A stretch of 64,000 nucleotides of DNA from Glycine soja (taxonomy: Eukaryota; Streptophyta; Magnoliopsida; Fabales; Fabaceae). A program made the position numbers and the translations under genes. The first letter of the stretch is position 1, and the number at the start of each line of letters is the position of its first letter. The notes under the pieces are model-generated. The model was not told the DNA's origin. It made no database searches and saw only the letters and a program-made list of their open reading frames with translations. The DNA lies in the NCBI RefSeq assembly GCF_004193775.1, contig NC_041021.1, positions 14,341,198 through 14,405,197 on the forward strand, read 5' to 3'. Of the stretch, positions 32,821 through 42,933 are shown piece after piece.

Positions 32821-34565
32821 ATGGGTGAAGCAGAGGAGGTGCAAGAGAAGATGAAGGCCGACATGGAGGCCATGAAAGAGCAAATGGCCACAATGATGGA
32901 GGCCATGATGAGCATGAAGAAGATAATGGAAGCCAATGCGGTTATAGTTGCCGCTACTAGCGCTGTCGCTAAGGTGAACCCGATGCTCCCATCTGGCCTC
33001 AGGCAAATGAATCATCCAACCTCAAATATGGTAGGCAAAGATTTGGGAAGTACGGATGACCCCATGATGTGCAAATTCAAAACAAGCACGCCTTCCCGCC
33101 ATATGGTTTGCCTCCCAAACTATACACCACCCAATGTGGTGTACATTCCCAATGAGGATGTCAATAACTCCACTCCCATACTCATTAAGAGCCAACAACC
33201 TCAATCTGATCATGCACATGTCTCTCGACCCATGGAGGAGACACATGAAATTCCCCACCACGATCTAGCCAACTTCGAGCCTTGCCTCGGATATGCTGCT
33301 GAAGGGCAAGCAGTTGGTGGTATACCCCTGCAAAACACTTTGGAGGGCCCTCAATATCATCCACAACCACAACCCTCACGTTCCACAGCGATTAAAAACC
33401 CTCATGACTATGGCAGGAATGGGAAAGTTGGATCATCTAGAGGAAAGGATCAGGGCCATTGAAGGAGGTGAAGATTATACCTTTGCTAACCTAAAAGAGT
33501 TGTTCCTAGTACCCAATATCATCACCCCTCCCAAGTTCAAGGTGCTGGACTTTGACAAGTACAAGGGGACTACTTGTCCCAAGAACCATCTAAAGATGTA
33601 TTGTCAGAAGATGGGGGAATACGCAAAAGATGAGGAATTGTTGATACATTCCTTCCATGAAAGTCTTACTGGGGTAGCTGTTACCTGGTACACTAACTTG
33701 GAACCTTCCCGAGCCCATTCTTGGAAGGACCTAATGGTTGCCTTTGTTAGGCAGTATTAGTGCAATTTTGATATGGTTCTGGATAGGATGCAATTACAGA
33801 ACATTTGCAAAAAGGGGGACGGATCCTTCAAAGAACACGCCCAAAAGGTGGAGGGATCTGGCGGCCCAAGTGGTACCCCCAATGATGGAAAGGGAGACGA
33901 TAATCGTGATGGTAGACACATTATCGATACTCTACTATGAAAAGATGGTGGGTTACACACCTTCAAGTTTTACAGATTTGGTCTTCGCCAGCAAAAAGAT
34001 CGAAGTGGATCCGAAAAGAGGCAAATTTGATCATCCTACTAGGACGACTGAGAAAACTGGGGCAAATGAAGAGGGTGAGAAAGAGGGAGAAACCCATGCT
34101 GTGACTGCCATTCCTATACGGCCAAGTTTCCCACCAACCCAACAATGTCATTACTCAGCCAATAACAAACCTCCTCTTTACCCACCACCCAGTTATCCAC
34201 AAAGGCCATCCCTGAATCAACCACAAAGTCTGTCTACCGCACTTCCAATGACGAAGACCACCTTTAGCACAAACCAAAAAACACCAACAAAAAGGAATTT
34301 TGCAGCAAAAAGCCTGTAGGGTTCACCCCAAATTCCGTTGTCATATGCTAAACTTGATCCCATATCCACTCAATAATTCAATGGTAGCCATAACCCCAAC
34401 CAAGGTTCCTCAACCTCCATTTTTCTGAGGATACGACTCGAACGCAACATGTGCTTATCGTGGAGGAGCCCTGGGGCATTCCATTGAGCATTGTATGACC
34501 CCGAAGCATAAAGTGTGAAGTCTAATTGATACGGGCTGGCTGAAATTTGAGGAGAATTGCGTGTA
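32821..34565 (+). pseudogene. gag: Gag of element F, decayed
   Basis: Starts MGEAEEVQEKMKADMEAM at 32821, aligning with the E gag start including the position where E has a stop. Open to 33462, then frameshifts: the capsid block FDKYKGTTCPKNHLKMYC is in another frame (about 33550), a TAG sits at 33758-33760, and the rest (RDLAAQVVPPMMERETII) runs to 34319. A zinc-motif remnant (CAYRGGALGHSIEHC) is at about 34452. There is no protease after it. Confidence 0.85.
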
Positions 34566-35018
34566 AATCCTGACATTGACAAGAGATGCCACACATGGGG
34601 CAATTTTGAAAGCTGTTGTTAGGTGTCCCTAATGACTCATCAGGGTTTCCAAGTTTATGCCATTATTGTAAACCACAGCTACAATGTTAAATGAAATGGA
34701 TAAAGTTGATATCTTTGTCCCTCATCCTCTCACAAACGCATGTTTGCTTATTCAACTTTCACCGGAATGTGGGTGTAAGCCATTGGTCTGTTTGCTCAAG
34801 CAACCTGCGCTCCTGAGTGTTGACTTCCAAGACCATTCAATCAGAGATTACTCATCTTGCACGTTGGTGGGGGTGCCGTAAAACAACGAGCAAAGTTCAA
34901 AACAAATAAGTTTCAAAATAAAAAATAAAAAGGCATTTGATTGACTGTGTTTTCAATATAGGCGTTCATGTGACCTCATTTTGTCTTTTTAGAGAGAAGT
35001 GAGTTATCAAGAATAGGG
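34566..35018 (+). other. Decayed post-gag sequence of element F
   Basis: A 65-codon open stretch (34684-34881) shows no domain I recognise. Pol is absent. The segment ends at the insertion site of solo LTR G. Confidence 0.4.
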
Positions 35019-35766
35019 TGTTGGACAAATGGCCTCAGTTACCTTAAGAAAAAGGGGGGTTGAATTAAGATGCAAAGACTATTCCCCAATTGAACTATCA
35101 ATCTCTCTTTTCGGATTAACAATGCATACAGGGATAACCCTTCCCTTGTGTTCAGGAATCCTCTACAACAAGAGACCCACGGTCTCTTAATCCCTTTTCA
35201 GAAATAAGAAAAAGAGAAGAAGAAATCTCTCTTAAAAGGGATAGATTGTACAATGAAGACCAATCAAAATTCCTTATTGAATATGAAAGTGGTTGACCAA
35301 GGAATCTTTTTGAGAGGATAAGACAGTTCAGTTCAGAAAAACTCTTAATCTTTTGAGAGGATAAACTTTGTGGGCAATGAAAACTCTCTTTAAATTCGTG
35401 CTTCCAAGCCACCTTTGATGCCCATTCATAAACCATTTGAATAGATGTGACTCTTGGAAATTATTTTCCGAAAATCCCCTCTGGTAATCAATTACAAGAC
35501 TTGTGTAAACGATTACAGGTTTTAAAAATTTGAATATAAACATTTTCAGCTGCTGGTAATCGATTACCAGAGAGCAAATCTCAATTTGAAATGATAGAAT
35601 TCTTTGGTCAAACCTTTTGTTTTTTCAATTTGGAAACTTCTTCCAAAAGATTCTAGAAATCAACTTGATCATATATCTTGACTTTCTTAGATTCTTGTCT
35701 TGAATAAAACTTAGAAGCACTTGATCCTTTAACATCATCAAGACATCAAAACATCTTGCTTCTACA
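35019..35766 (-). mobile_element. Copia solo LTR G
   Basis: 748 bp with TG...CA ends: TGTTGGACA at 35019 and CTTCTACA ending at 35766, i.e. a minus-strand LTR related to those of A and B. Flanks are TAGGG (35014-35018) and TAGGA (35767-35771), a TSD with one mismatch. It contains GTAATCGATTAC palindromes (about 35480-35572). No internal region, so unequal recombination between LTRs is the likely origin. Confidence 0.8.
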
Positions 35767-36600
35767 TAGGAGCCATTTGACTTAATCCATCAACTGAAAA
35801 ATCCTTCAACTATTTCTCGTCCTTGGAAAATTCTTTTTGCAAGAATCAATTGCGTCTTTCATTCTTCCTCACTACGAGGTTGTGAAAACAAGACAACAAT
35901 TGGTACCTCTAAGCCCTACACTGGGGCAATGAAAGGCCCCATGCATAAACCTCAAACGAACCTAGGGGCAGATTAGAAGTTCTCACTCAATAGGTTCCCA
36001 GCTACAAGGTCATGACGAAAGACAACGATTGGTACCTCAAAGCCTTACACTGGGGCAATGAGGGGCACCGTGCATGAGCCTCAAGTGAACATAGGGGCCG
36101 ATCAAAAGTTCTCACCCATCGATGTTTTTAACAAAAAAAAGGGGGGACAAACCCTAGGATTTCAATGGATTGATTAAACATCAAACGAATCCATTGCCGT
36201 CACTCCAAAATGGTCAAATGACTAAATCAAACAGAACAACACTCAGAGGGAGTTCTCGGAGATTTGCAAAAGATAGGATAAGGTTGCATGGACTATCACC
36301 TCTTTCAAAAAGACAGTCAATCTGTGTTTTCCAAAAAAATTAAATCAAAATCAAAATCACAAAATAGGGAAAGAATGTCATGAACGTTGTACAACTTTCC
36401 ATTACATTGCATTGTTTCATATGAAGTCTGCATTTACCGCATTTCAAGACAAAGGTTGCATGCATCTGCATCCCTAAAAATCATGTTAACTGCATAGATT
36501 TCCTACATCCAGTCGTGTGGATTTGGGATGACTGACCCTCTCGATGAGTCGATCTCTTGCTTTCTCATAAGGGTGAACCCTTGGGTACTAGTTACCCTCA
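35767..36600 (+). other. Non-coding F sequence with a direct repeat
   Basis: No gene. Two diverged copies of a ~125-bp segment (about 35875-35985 and 36007-36118) share GGTACCTC, CACTGGGGCAATGA and GTTCTCAC. The rest is unrecognised. Confidence 0.5.
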
Positions 36601-36601
36601 C

Positions 36602-37060
36602 CTTCAGAGGACTACACGTCCTCACCTTGAGAGGACTACACATCCTCACCATCAGAGGGCTGCACGCCCTCACCTCTAGAGGACTACATGTCCTCGCCTT
36701 GAGAGGGCTACACGCCCTCACCTTGGGTACTAAGTTACCCTCACCGTTGAGAGGACTACACGTCCTCGCCTTGAGAGGACTACACGTCCTCACCATCAGA
36801 GGGTTGCACGCCCTCACCTCCAGAGGACTACATGTCCTCGCCTTGAGAGGGCTACACGTCCTCACCTTGGGTACTAGTTACCCTCACCGTCAGAGGGCTA
36901 CACGCCCTCACCTTGAAAGGACTACACGTCCTCGCCAGCAGAGGGCTGCACGCCCTCACCTCCAGAGGACTACACCTCCGCGCCTTGAGAGGGCTGCACG
37001 CCCTCACCTTTAGAGGGCTACGTGTCCTCATTTTCAGTGTGGTCGACATCCACACCTTAA
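36602..37060 (+). repeat. 24-bp hairpin minisatellite, about 18 units
   Basis: Each 24-bp unit contains an inverted repeat around TACAC/TGCAC: GAGGAC/GTCCTC in some units and GAGGGC/GCCCTC in others. Three units keep a G-T wobble and two 22-23-bp units replace the stem with GGGTA/TACCC. The last unit is GTGTGG/CCACAC. Because 24 is a multiple of three, open frames of a repeated RGLHVLTL-like peptide run through it on both strands; I regard these as by-products. Confidence 0.88.
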
Positions 37061-37149
37061 AAGAATTTAAGGTCCTCTACCCTTAAATGCTTAACCGAGA
37101 CTTGCACTTCCGGTTAAGGGGCCAGTAGTTTCCTTTTAACGGTTCCTGG

Positions 37150-37890
37150 GCCACCCCCTAATATTGGAGGAGGGCCAATTGTGCGAGCACAACCAGAGAG
37201 GGAGGCTATCACACAGCTACTATGCATACCGGGGCAAGATTTCACCTGTGCCGCTACAAAGAGACGAGTGCGGATCATGCGCACCAACATGACCACTCTT
37301 ACATAGATATAGATGACGTTGCTACTTAGCGACATTCTGCCCAGCGACCGCAATGCCAATCACCCCCTGCAAAAGTATCAGTTGGTCTGTGTCGTCCCGA
37401 CATGGGTAAGTATGCATATGGTTCAACTAATTTCTGATACCATCTATTGTTTGCAGGGATCGCACCCACAAGACACCCAGTGGACCCGGAAAAGTCCAAC
37501 AGGGCCCTGGGGTTTCCAGCTCTGGTTACGGGCCTCTATCAGTCCTATAGGGTGCCCGTACCCCCCCGGCAAGGTCATGTCATCATAGGTAAGTATGCAC
37601 ATCGCTCAACTGATTTCTGATGTCATCTATTGTTTGCAGGGATTGCGCCTGCAAGACACCCAGTGGACCCGAAGAAGTCCAACAGGGTCTTGGAGTTGTC
37701 AAGCTCTAATTACGGGTCTCTTTCAGTTCTACAGAGTGTCTGTCGCCCCCAGCAAAGTCATCAGACCCCCCCTACTAATCGAGCTTTCATCAAGAAGTAC
37801 TGTGCCCCAGATAGGCGCAGGGCGAAACACCACAGCAGCATTGGGATGGCCGGCAGCGGGAAACAGACGCACCGCCATCACCTCTAGAGT
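37150..37890 (+). pseudogene. Env-like / plant transposon protein fragment of element F
   Basis: Matches the middle of the E ORF at 48155: AITQLLCIPGQDF and RRVRIMRTNMTTLT are clear, followed by two stops, then LLLSDILPSDRN. The N-terminus is missing. The next part (APTRHPVDP..KSNRALGFPAL) is present twice because of a 183-bp tandem duplication, after which the frame shifts. Ends in a decayed tail near 37887. Confidence 0.75.
37406..37771 (+). repeat. 183-bp tandem duplication in the F env-like ORF
   Basis: Units 37406-37588 and 37589-37771 both start GTAAGTATGCA and contain TTGTTTGCAGGGAT about 45 bp in, then the APTRHPVDP coding block. Units differ at many positions. The GT...AG 51-bp start looks like a small intron, but the corresponding E sequence is open in frame, so it may be coding. 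Confidence 0.75.
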
Positions 37891-38013
37891 TCACCTCTGC
37901 TCATCCACAAAAAGGTTTAAGTATTGCCTACACCACATGGCCGACCAATAGGCGACCAAGTCCAAAGCCAAAGGTAAGCAAAGTACTAGGTCAGTGACCG
38001 ACAAGTCATAAGG

Positions 38014-38061
38014 CGTCCAGCTAAAGACGTTAAAGAAGCGCTACTAGGAGGCAACCTAGTA
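38014..38061 (+). promoter_or_regulatory. Conserved structured motif (GTTAAAGAAGCGCT ... GGAGGCAACC)
   Basis: CGTC/GACG hairpin with 8-nt loop (38014-38029), linker TTAAAGAAGCGC, then TACTAGG/CCTAGTA hairpin with loop AGGCAA (38042-38061). The same layout is in Athila element D at 15850-15896. Role unknown. Confidence 0.6.
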
Positions 38062-38169
38062 CCTTTTGAATCTGTGCTTGTTATTTGATCACTTTTCATA
38101 GTAAGACACACCTAGTTGCTCATGATCCTAGGAATTTAAATAAAACGAGCACAAGCTCGGAAGGTAGTC

Positions 38170-38490
38170 ATACCTCACAAAATATATATATGTATGTTTA
38201 GGTAGAAAGATACCTCAGATATGCATGTATGTAAACAAAAACACACTTCACAAAATATATATATGTATGTTTAGGTAGCAAGATACCTTAGATATGCATG
38301 TATGTAGCAAAAAGATACCTCACAAAATATATATATGTATGTTTAGATACCTTGGATATGCATGTATACAGCAAAAATACCTCACAAAACATATATATGT
38401 ATGTTTAGGTGGCAAGATACCTTGGATATGCATGTATATAGCAAAAATACCTCACAAAAATATGCACATGTTTAGGTAGCAAAATACCTC
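38170..38490 (+). repeat. AT-rich tandem repeat with AGGTA/TACCT hairpins
   Basis: About four irregular units of CACAAAATATATATATGTATG followed by a short hairpin AGGTA-N6-TACCT (for example 38211-38226, 38276-38291) and ATATGCATGTAT. One unit has AGGTG/TACCT, keeping a wobble pair. Non-coding. Confidence 0.75.
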
Positions 38491-39880
38491 ATGAAAAAAA
38501 AGAAGAAGAAAAAAAAAACAAACAAGAAAAAGAAATAAACAAATGATAATGATAAAAAAAAGAAGGAGAAAAAAGAAAAAATAAGTTGTCAAGCTGAAAA
38601 ACCAACATGCTTTTGAAAAGAGATGACTTCCAACTTTTCTTTGGAAAAATTCACTGATCATAACTAGTTTTTGAAAAAATGTGTATACACCTGAAGGGTG
38701 AATGCTGTGAAGATTTTCCCAGACGCCCAAAATGGACTCGGATGAATGCACAAATTGATAAAAGAACATATTTTGGAAACATTGGGTTGACTAAAATAGA
38801 GGAAATGAATCCTGAGCCCTAGCATCACATGACCATAAAAGTTTGACACTTGAGTGTCCGCATAGGTGCATGCATGACCAGTTTTGCATAAAGTTTCTAA
38901 ATCATCATTTTTGCATTTGTGTCATGGAAATAATATGGGGCATCCCTTTTATCCTTGAACCAAACCAAACCCCGACATGTATCATGTCTAGCCATTCTAC
39001 AAACCTTGAGCCAAAATCCTGACTCACCATAATCCTTACCCTCGGAAGCAAAAAAGAAAAGAAGGAAAATTTCCAATCAAAGAGAAAGCAAAAAGAAAAG
39101 AAAGGAAATTCCTAATCAAAGAGTGGGAGAAAGCAAAAAGAAAAGAAAGAAAATTCCCAATCAAAGAATGGGAGAAAGTAAAAAAAAAAGGAAGAAGAAG
39201 AAGAAGAAGGAAAGAAAGCTCCTGATCGGAGATCGAAGGAAAAACAGAAGAAATATGCAGAGAGGTCTTTGGACCAGACAATATCTGAACAATACAGAAT
39301 TGTCACCAAGTGAACACAAAAAGGCAGAAAAGAAAACCACGACCTAAAATGGTCTTCTCCCTTTGATTGCCAGCCAAAATCCCGTGCGCAGGCGACCTTT
39401 ATTTTCTCGCCCCGCACTAAACAAAAAAAAAACAGAAAAAGAAAAAGCCAGAAAAATCAAAAGCCAAAAACACACAAAAGCCGAAAGAAGAAACCACCAA
39501 AAGAACCCATTCCCAAGGGAAGCCCTATTGATCCATGATCACGCATGTAATTTTTGATTTGATAGGAAATAATTTGCAAAGTCAAGTCATGACATATCTA
39601 TGGTTCGGAATTAGGATGAAACACTTACCTGTGCGAGATTGATACACTTTGAGTGATTTTCTTCTATTTTTGTCGAACCAGTGTTTCCTCTAAATGGTCA
39701 TTTAGAAACGAAATGCTAACATCCAAAATCTCATTTATGGTTATGAGAAAATTTCATCAGCATACTCTCCTTCCCTGGTAGACGCATTGTTTGTCACTCA
39801 AAAAGGCATATGCTGCTCTAATCAGTTGGAATATTTATCTCTTTACTAAAGCATGTTTGCATTTTAGCGAAGAAAACACC
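38491..39880 (+). other. 3' UTR block of F shared with E
   Basis: Non-coding, collinear with 49650-51115 in E. The 39040-39240 part is purine-rich with repeated GGAAATTTCC-like palindromes and AATCAAAG. Short ORFs here are low-complexity. Confidence 0.6.
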
Positions 39881-40272
39881 GAGACTTTTTCAAGTCTCAC
39901 AAGTTATCCAGAACTACGTAGGTCTGAGTTCCTCATTGGAGGATACGTAGGAGCAAGAGCCTCGCTTTTGTCGACCACACCGCCTTTTGTTGCCATGACT
40001 CAAGAGCTGGTAGTCCGCGGAGACACCTTACGGTTATCCGCACCTCGTCATTCAGTGACCCCAAGTGTGATTCACGAGCAGAGACCAATATGGTCATCTG
40101 CGCCCTTTCCGGAGATGTCAGCATTTTCCGATGGAGACTTTTCAAGTCTCACAAGTTATCAAGAACTACGTAGGTCTGAATTCCTCATTGGAGGATACGT
40201 AGGAGCAAGAGCCTAGCTTTTGTCGGCCGCCCCATAATCTTTGTCATACTGACCCTGAGGTCATGTGACATG
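39881..40272 (+). repeat. Hairpin-rich lead-in to the F array
   Basis: Two copies of GAGACTT/AAGTCTC followed by the CTACGTAG/GAGGA module (39911-39978 and 40163-40230; the second hairpin of the first is CAAGAGC/GCTTTTG), separated by single, diverged versions of the GCGGA/TCCGC and GCAGA/TCTGC hairpins that make up the 127-bp array. Confidence 0.7.
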
Positions 40273-42365
40273 CACCCTTGTATCATCCAGAGGCGGCGGG
40301 CCCGATGATACGCGGAGATACCTTACGGTTATCCGCACCCTTTTGTCATCCAGAGGCGGCGGGCCCGATGACAAGCAGAGACCAAGTTTGGTCATTCTGC
40401 ACCCTTGTATCATCCAGAGGCGGCGGGCCCGATGATAAGCGGAGATACCTTACGGTTATCCGCACCCTTTTGTCATCCAGAGGCGGCGGGCCCGATGACA
40501 AGCAGAGACCAAGTTTGGTCATTCTGCACCCTTGTATCATCCAGAGGCGGCGGGCCCGATGATACGCGGAGATACCTTACGGTTATCCGCACCCTTTTGT
40601 CATCCAGAGGCGGCGGGCCCGATGGCAAGCAGAGACCAAATTTGGTCATTCTGCACCCTTGTATCATCCAGAGGCGGCGGGCCCGATGATACGCGGAGAT
40701 ACCTTACGGTTATCCGCACCCTTTTGTCATCCAGAGGCGGCGGGCCCGATGACAAGCCGAGACCAAGTTTGGTCATTCTGCACCCTTGTATCATCCAGAG
40801 GCGGCGGGCCCGATGATACGCGGAGATACCTTACGGTTATCCGCACCCTTTTGTCATCTAGAGGCGGCGGGCCCGATGACAAGCAGAGACCAAGTTTGGT
40901 CATTCTGCACCCTTGTATCATCCAGAGGCGGCGGGCCCGATGATACGCGGAGATACCTTACGGTTATCCGCACCCTTTTGTCATCCAGAGGCGGCGGGCC
41001 CGATGGCAAGCAGAGACCAAATTTGGTCATTCTGCACCCTTGTATCATCCAGAGGCGGCGGGCCCGATGATACGCGGAGATACCTTACGGTTATCCGCAC
41101 CCTTTTGTCATCCAGAGGCGGCGGGCCCGATGGCAAGCAGAGACCAAGTTTGGTCATTCTGCACCCTTGTATCATCCAGAGGCGGCGGGCCCGATGATAC
41201 GCGGAGATACCTTACGGTTATCCGCACCCTTTTGTCATCCAGAGGCGGCGGGCCCGATGACAAGCAGAGACCAAGTTTGGTCATTCTGCACCCTTGTATC
41301 ATCCAGAGGCGGCGGGCCCGATGATACGCGGAGATACCTTACGGTTATCCGCACCCTTTTGTCATCCAGAGGCGGCGGGCCCGATGACAAGCAGAGACCA
41401 AGTTTGGTCATTCTGCACCCTTGTATCATCCAGAGGCGGCGGGCCCGATGATACGCGGAGATACCTTACGGTTATCCGCACCCGTTTGTCATCCAGAGGC
41501 GGCGGGCCCGATGACAAGCAGAGACCAAGTTTGATCATTCTGCACCCTTGTATCATCCAGAGGCGGCGGGCCCGATGATACGCGGAGATACCTTACGGTT
41601 ATCCGCACCCTTTTGTCATCCAGAGGCGGCGGGCCCGATGACAAGCAGAGACCAAATTTGGTCATTCTGCACCCTTGTATCATCCAGAGGCGGCGGGCCC
41701 GATGATACGTGGAGATACCTTACGGTTATCCGCACCCTTTTGTCATCCAGAGGCGGCGGACCCGATGACAAGCAGAGACCAAATTTGGTCATTCTGCACC
41801 CTTGTATCATCCAGAGGCGGCGGGCCCGATGATACGCGGAGATACCTTACGGTTATCCGCACCCTTTTGTCATCCAGAGGCGGCGGGCCCGATGACAAGC
41901 AGAGACCAAATTTGGTCATTCTGCACCCTTGTATCATCCAGAGGCGGCGGGCCCGATGATGCGCGGAGATACCTTACGGTTATCCGCACCCTTTTGTCAT
42001 CCAGAGGCGGCGGGCCCGATGACAAGCAGAGACCAAGTTTGGTCATTCTGCACCCTTGTATCATCCAGAGGCGGCGGGCCCGATGATACGCGGAGATACC
42101 TTACGGTTATCCGCACCCTTTTGTCATCCAGAGGCGGCGGGCCCGATGACAAGCAGAGACCAAATTTGGTCATTCTGCACCCTTGTATCATCCAGAGGCG
42201 GCGGGCCCGATGATACGCGGAGATACCTTACGGTTATCCGCACCCTTTTGTCATCCAGAGGCGGCGGGCTCGATGACAAGGTGAGACCAAATTTGGTCAT
42301 TCTGCACCCTTGTATCATCCAGAGGCGGCGGGCCCGATGATTCGCGGAAATACCCGAGTGGTTAT
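40273..42365 (+). repeat. 127-bp tandem array, 16 units plus a partial
   Basis: Each unit is two related halves (63 and 64 bp). Half 1: TATCATC/GATGATA around a GC-rich loop CAGAGGCGGCGGGCCC, then GCGGA/TCCGC. Half 2: TGTCATC/GATGACA around the same loop, then GCAGA/TCTGC enclosing GACCAA/TTGGTC. Units are more than 95 per cent alike by eye. Tandem repeats in the 3' UTR of Tat/Ogre elements are known and can seed satellites. The 94-codon ORFs in it are by-products. Confidence 0.93.
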
Positions 42366-42933
42366 CCGTATAAACATTCTTTTGCTATCTGTAAGACAGA
42401 ACGCTTGATAGCATGCAGAGGCTGACATAGTCTTCTGCACCTTTTGTTCCTCCGGGAACAACAAGTCATTTACATGCGGAAATTTCATGGTCACCCGCGA
42501 CTCTCGTCAACCGAGAGGAGCGAAATTAGTGTCATACACTAATTTTCGTCCGAGTACCTTTGCTTGATGACATGCGACCTTTCTTTGGTCCTTGTGAGGT
42601 GCTTGGCACCCATCGTTAGGCAATTTGTGAAAATCCGGGAACGACAAGTCATGGTCACCCGCGACTCTCGTCAACCGAGAGGAGCGAAATTAGTGTCATA
42701 CACTAATTTTCGTCCGGGTACCTTTGCTTGATGACATGCGACCTTTCTTTGGTCCTTGTAAGGTGCTTGGCACCCATCATTAGGCAATTTGTGAAAATCC
42801 GGGAACAACAAGTCATTTGCATGTGGAGATTTTATGGTCACCCGCGACTCTCGTCAAATCGAGAGGAACGAAATTAGTGTCTTATCTTTACTTTCCTTTT
42901 ATCTCCAATAAAAGACAAGTAAAGAGGGGCAAC
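42366..42933 (+). repeat. Pre-LTR region of F with two copies of the LTR head
   Basis: Hairpins TTGTTCC/GGAACAA and CTCTCG/CGAGAG, then two copies (from 42530 and 42694, 164 bp apart) of about 110 bp beginning TGTCATAC, matching the first bases of the LTR itself. AAATTAGTG/CACTAATTT inverted repeats overlap each head. The polypurine tract is at the end. Confidence 0.8.
42921..42933 (+). other. Polypurine tract of element F
   Basis: AAAGAGGGGCAAC directly before the LTR TG. Identical in E at 53026-53038. Confidence 0.75.

Noticed and set aside
36528..37055. Repetitive RGLHVLTL protein (161 codons) and its minus-strand partner
   Set aside because: Open only because the unit is 24 bp; the inverted-repeat rule explains the sequence better than coding.
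39036..39281. Transmembrane-rich minus-strand ORF over a purine tract
   Set aside because: Artefact of reading a GAAA-rich tract on the opposite strand as Phe/Ser/Leu.
40278..42340. Series of 94-codon proteins on the plus strand and 64-codon ones on the minus strand
   Set aside because: They recur every 127 bp because the repeat lacks stops in those frames; start codons and context are not credible.
40273..42365. CRISPR-like array
   Set aside because: Whole 127-bp units repeat without unique spacers, in a plant retrotransposon 3' UTR; it is a tandem array of hairpins.
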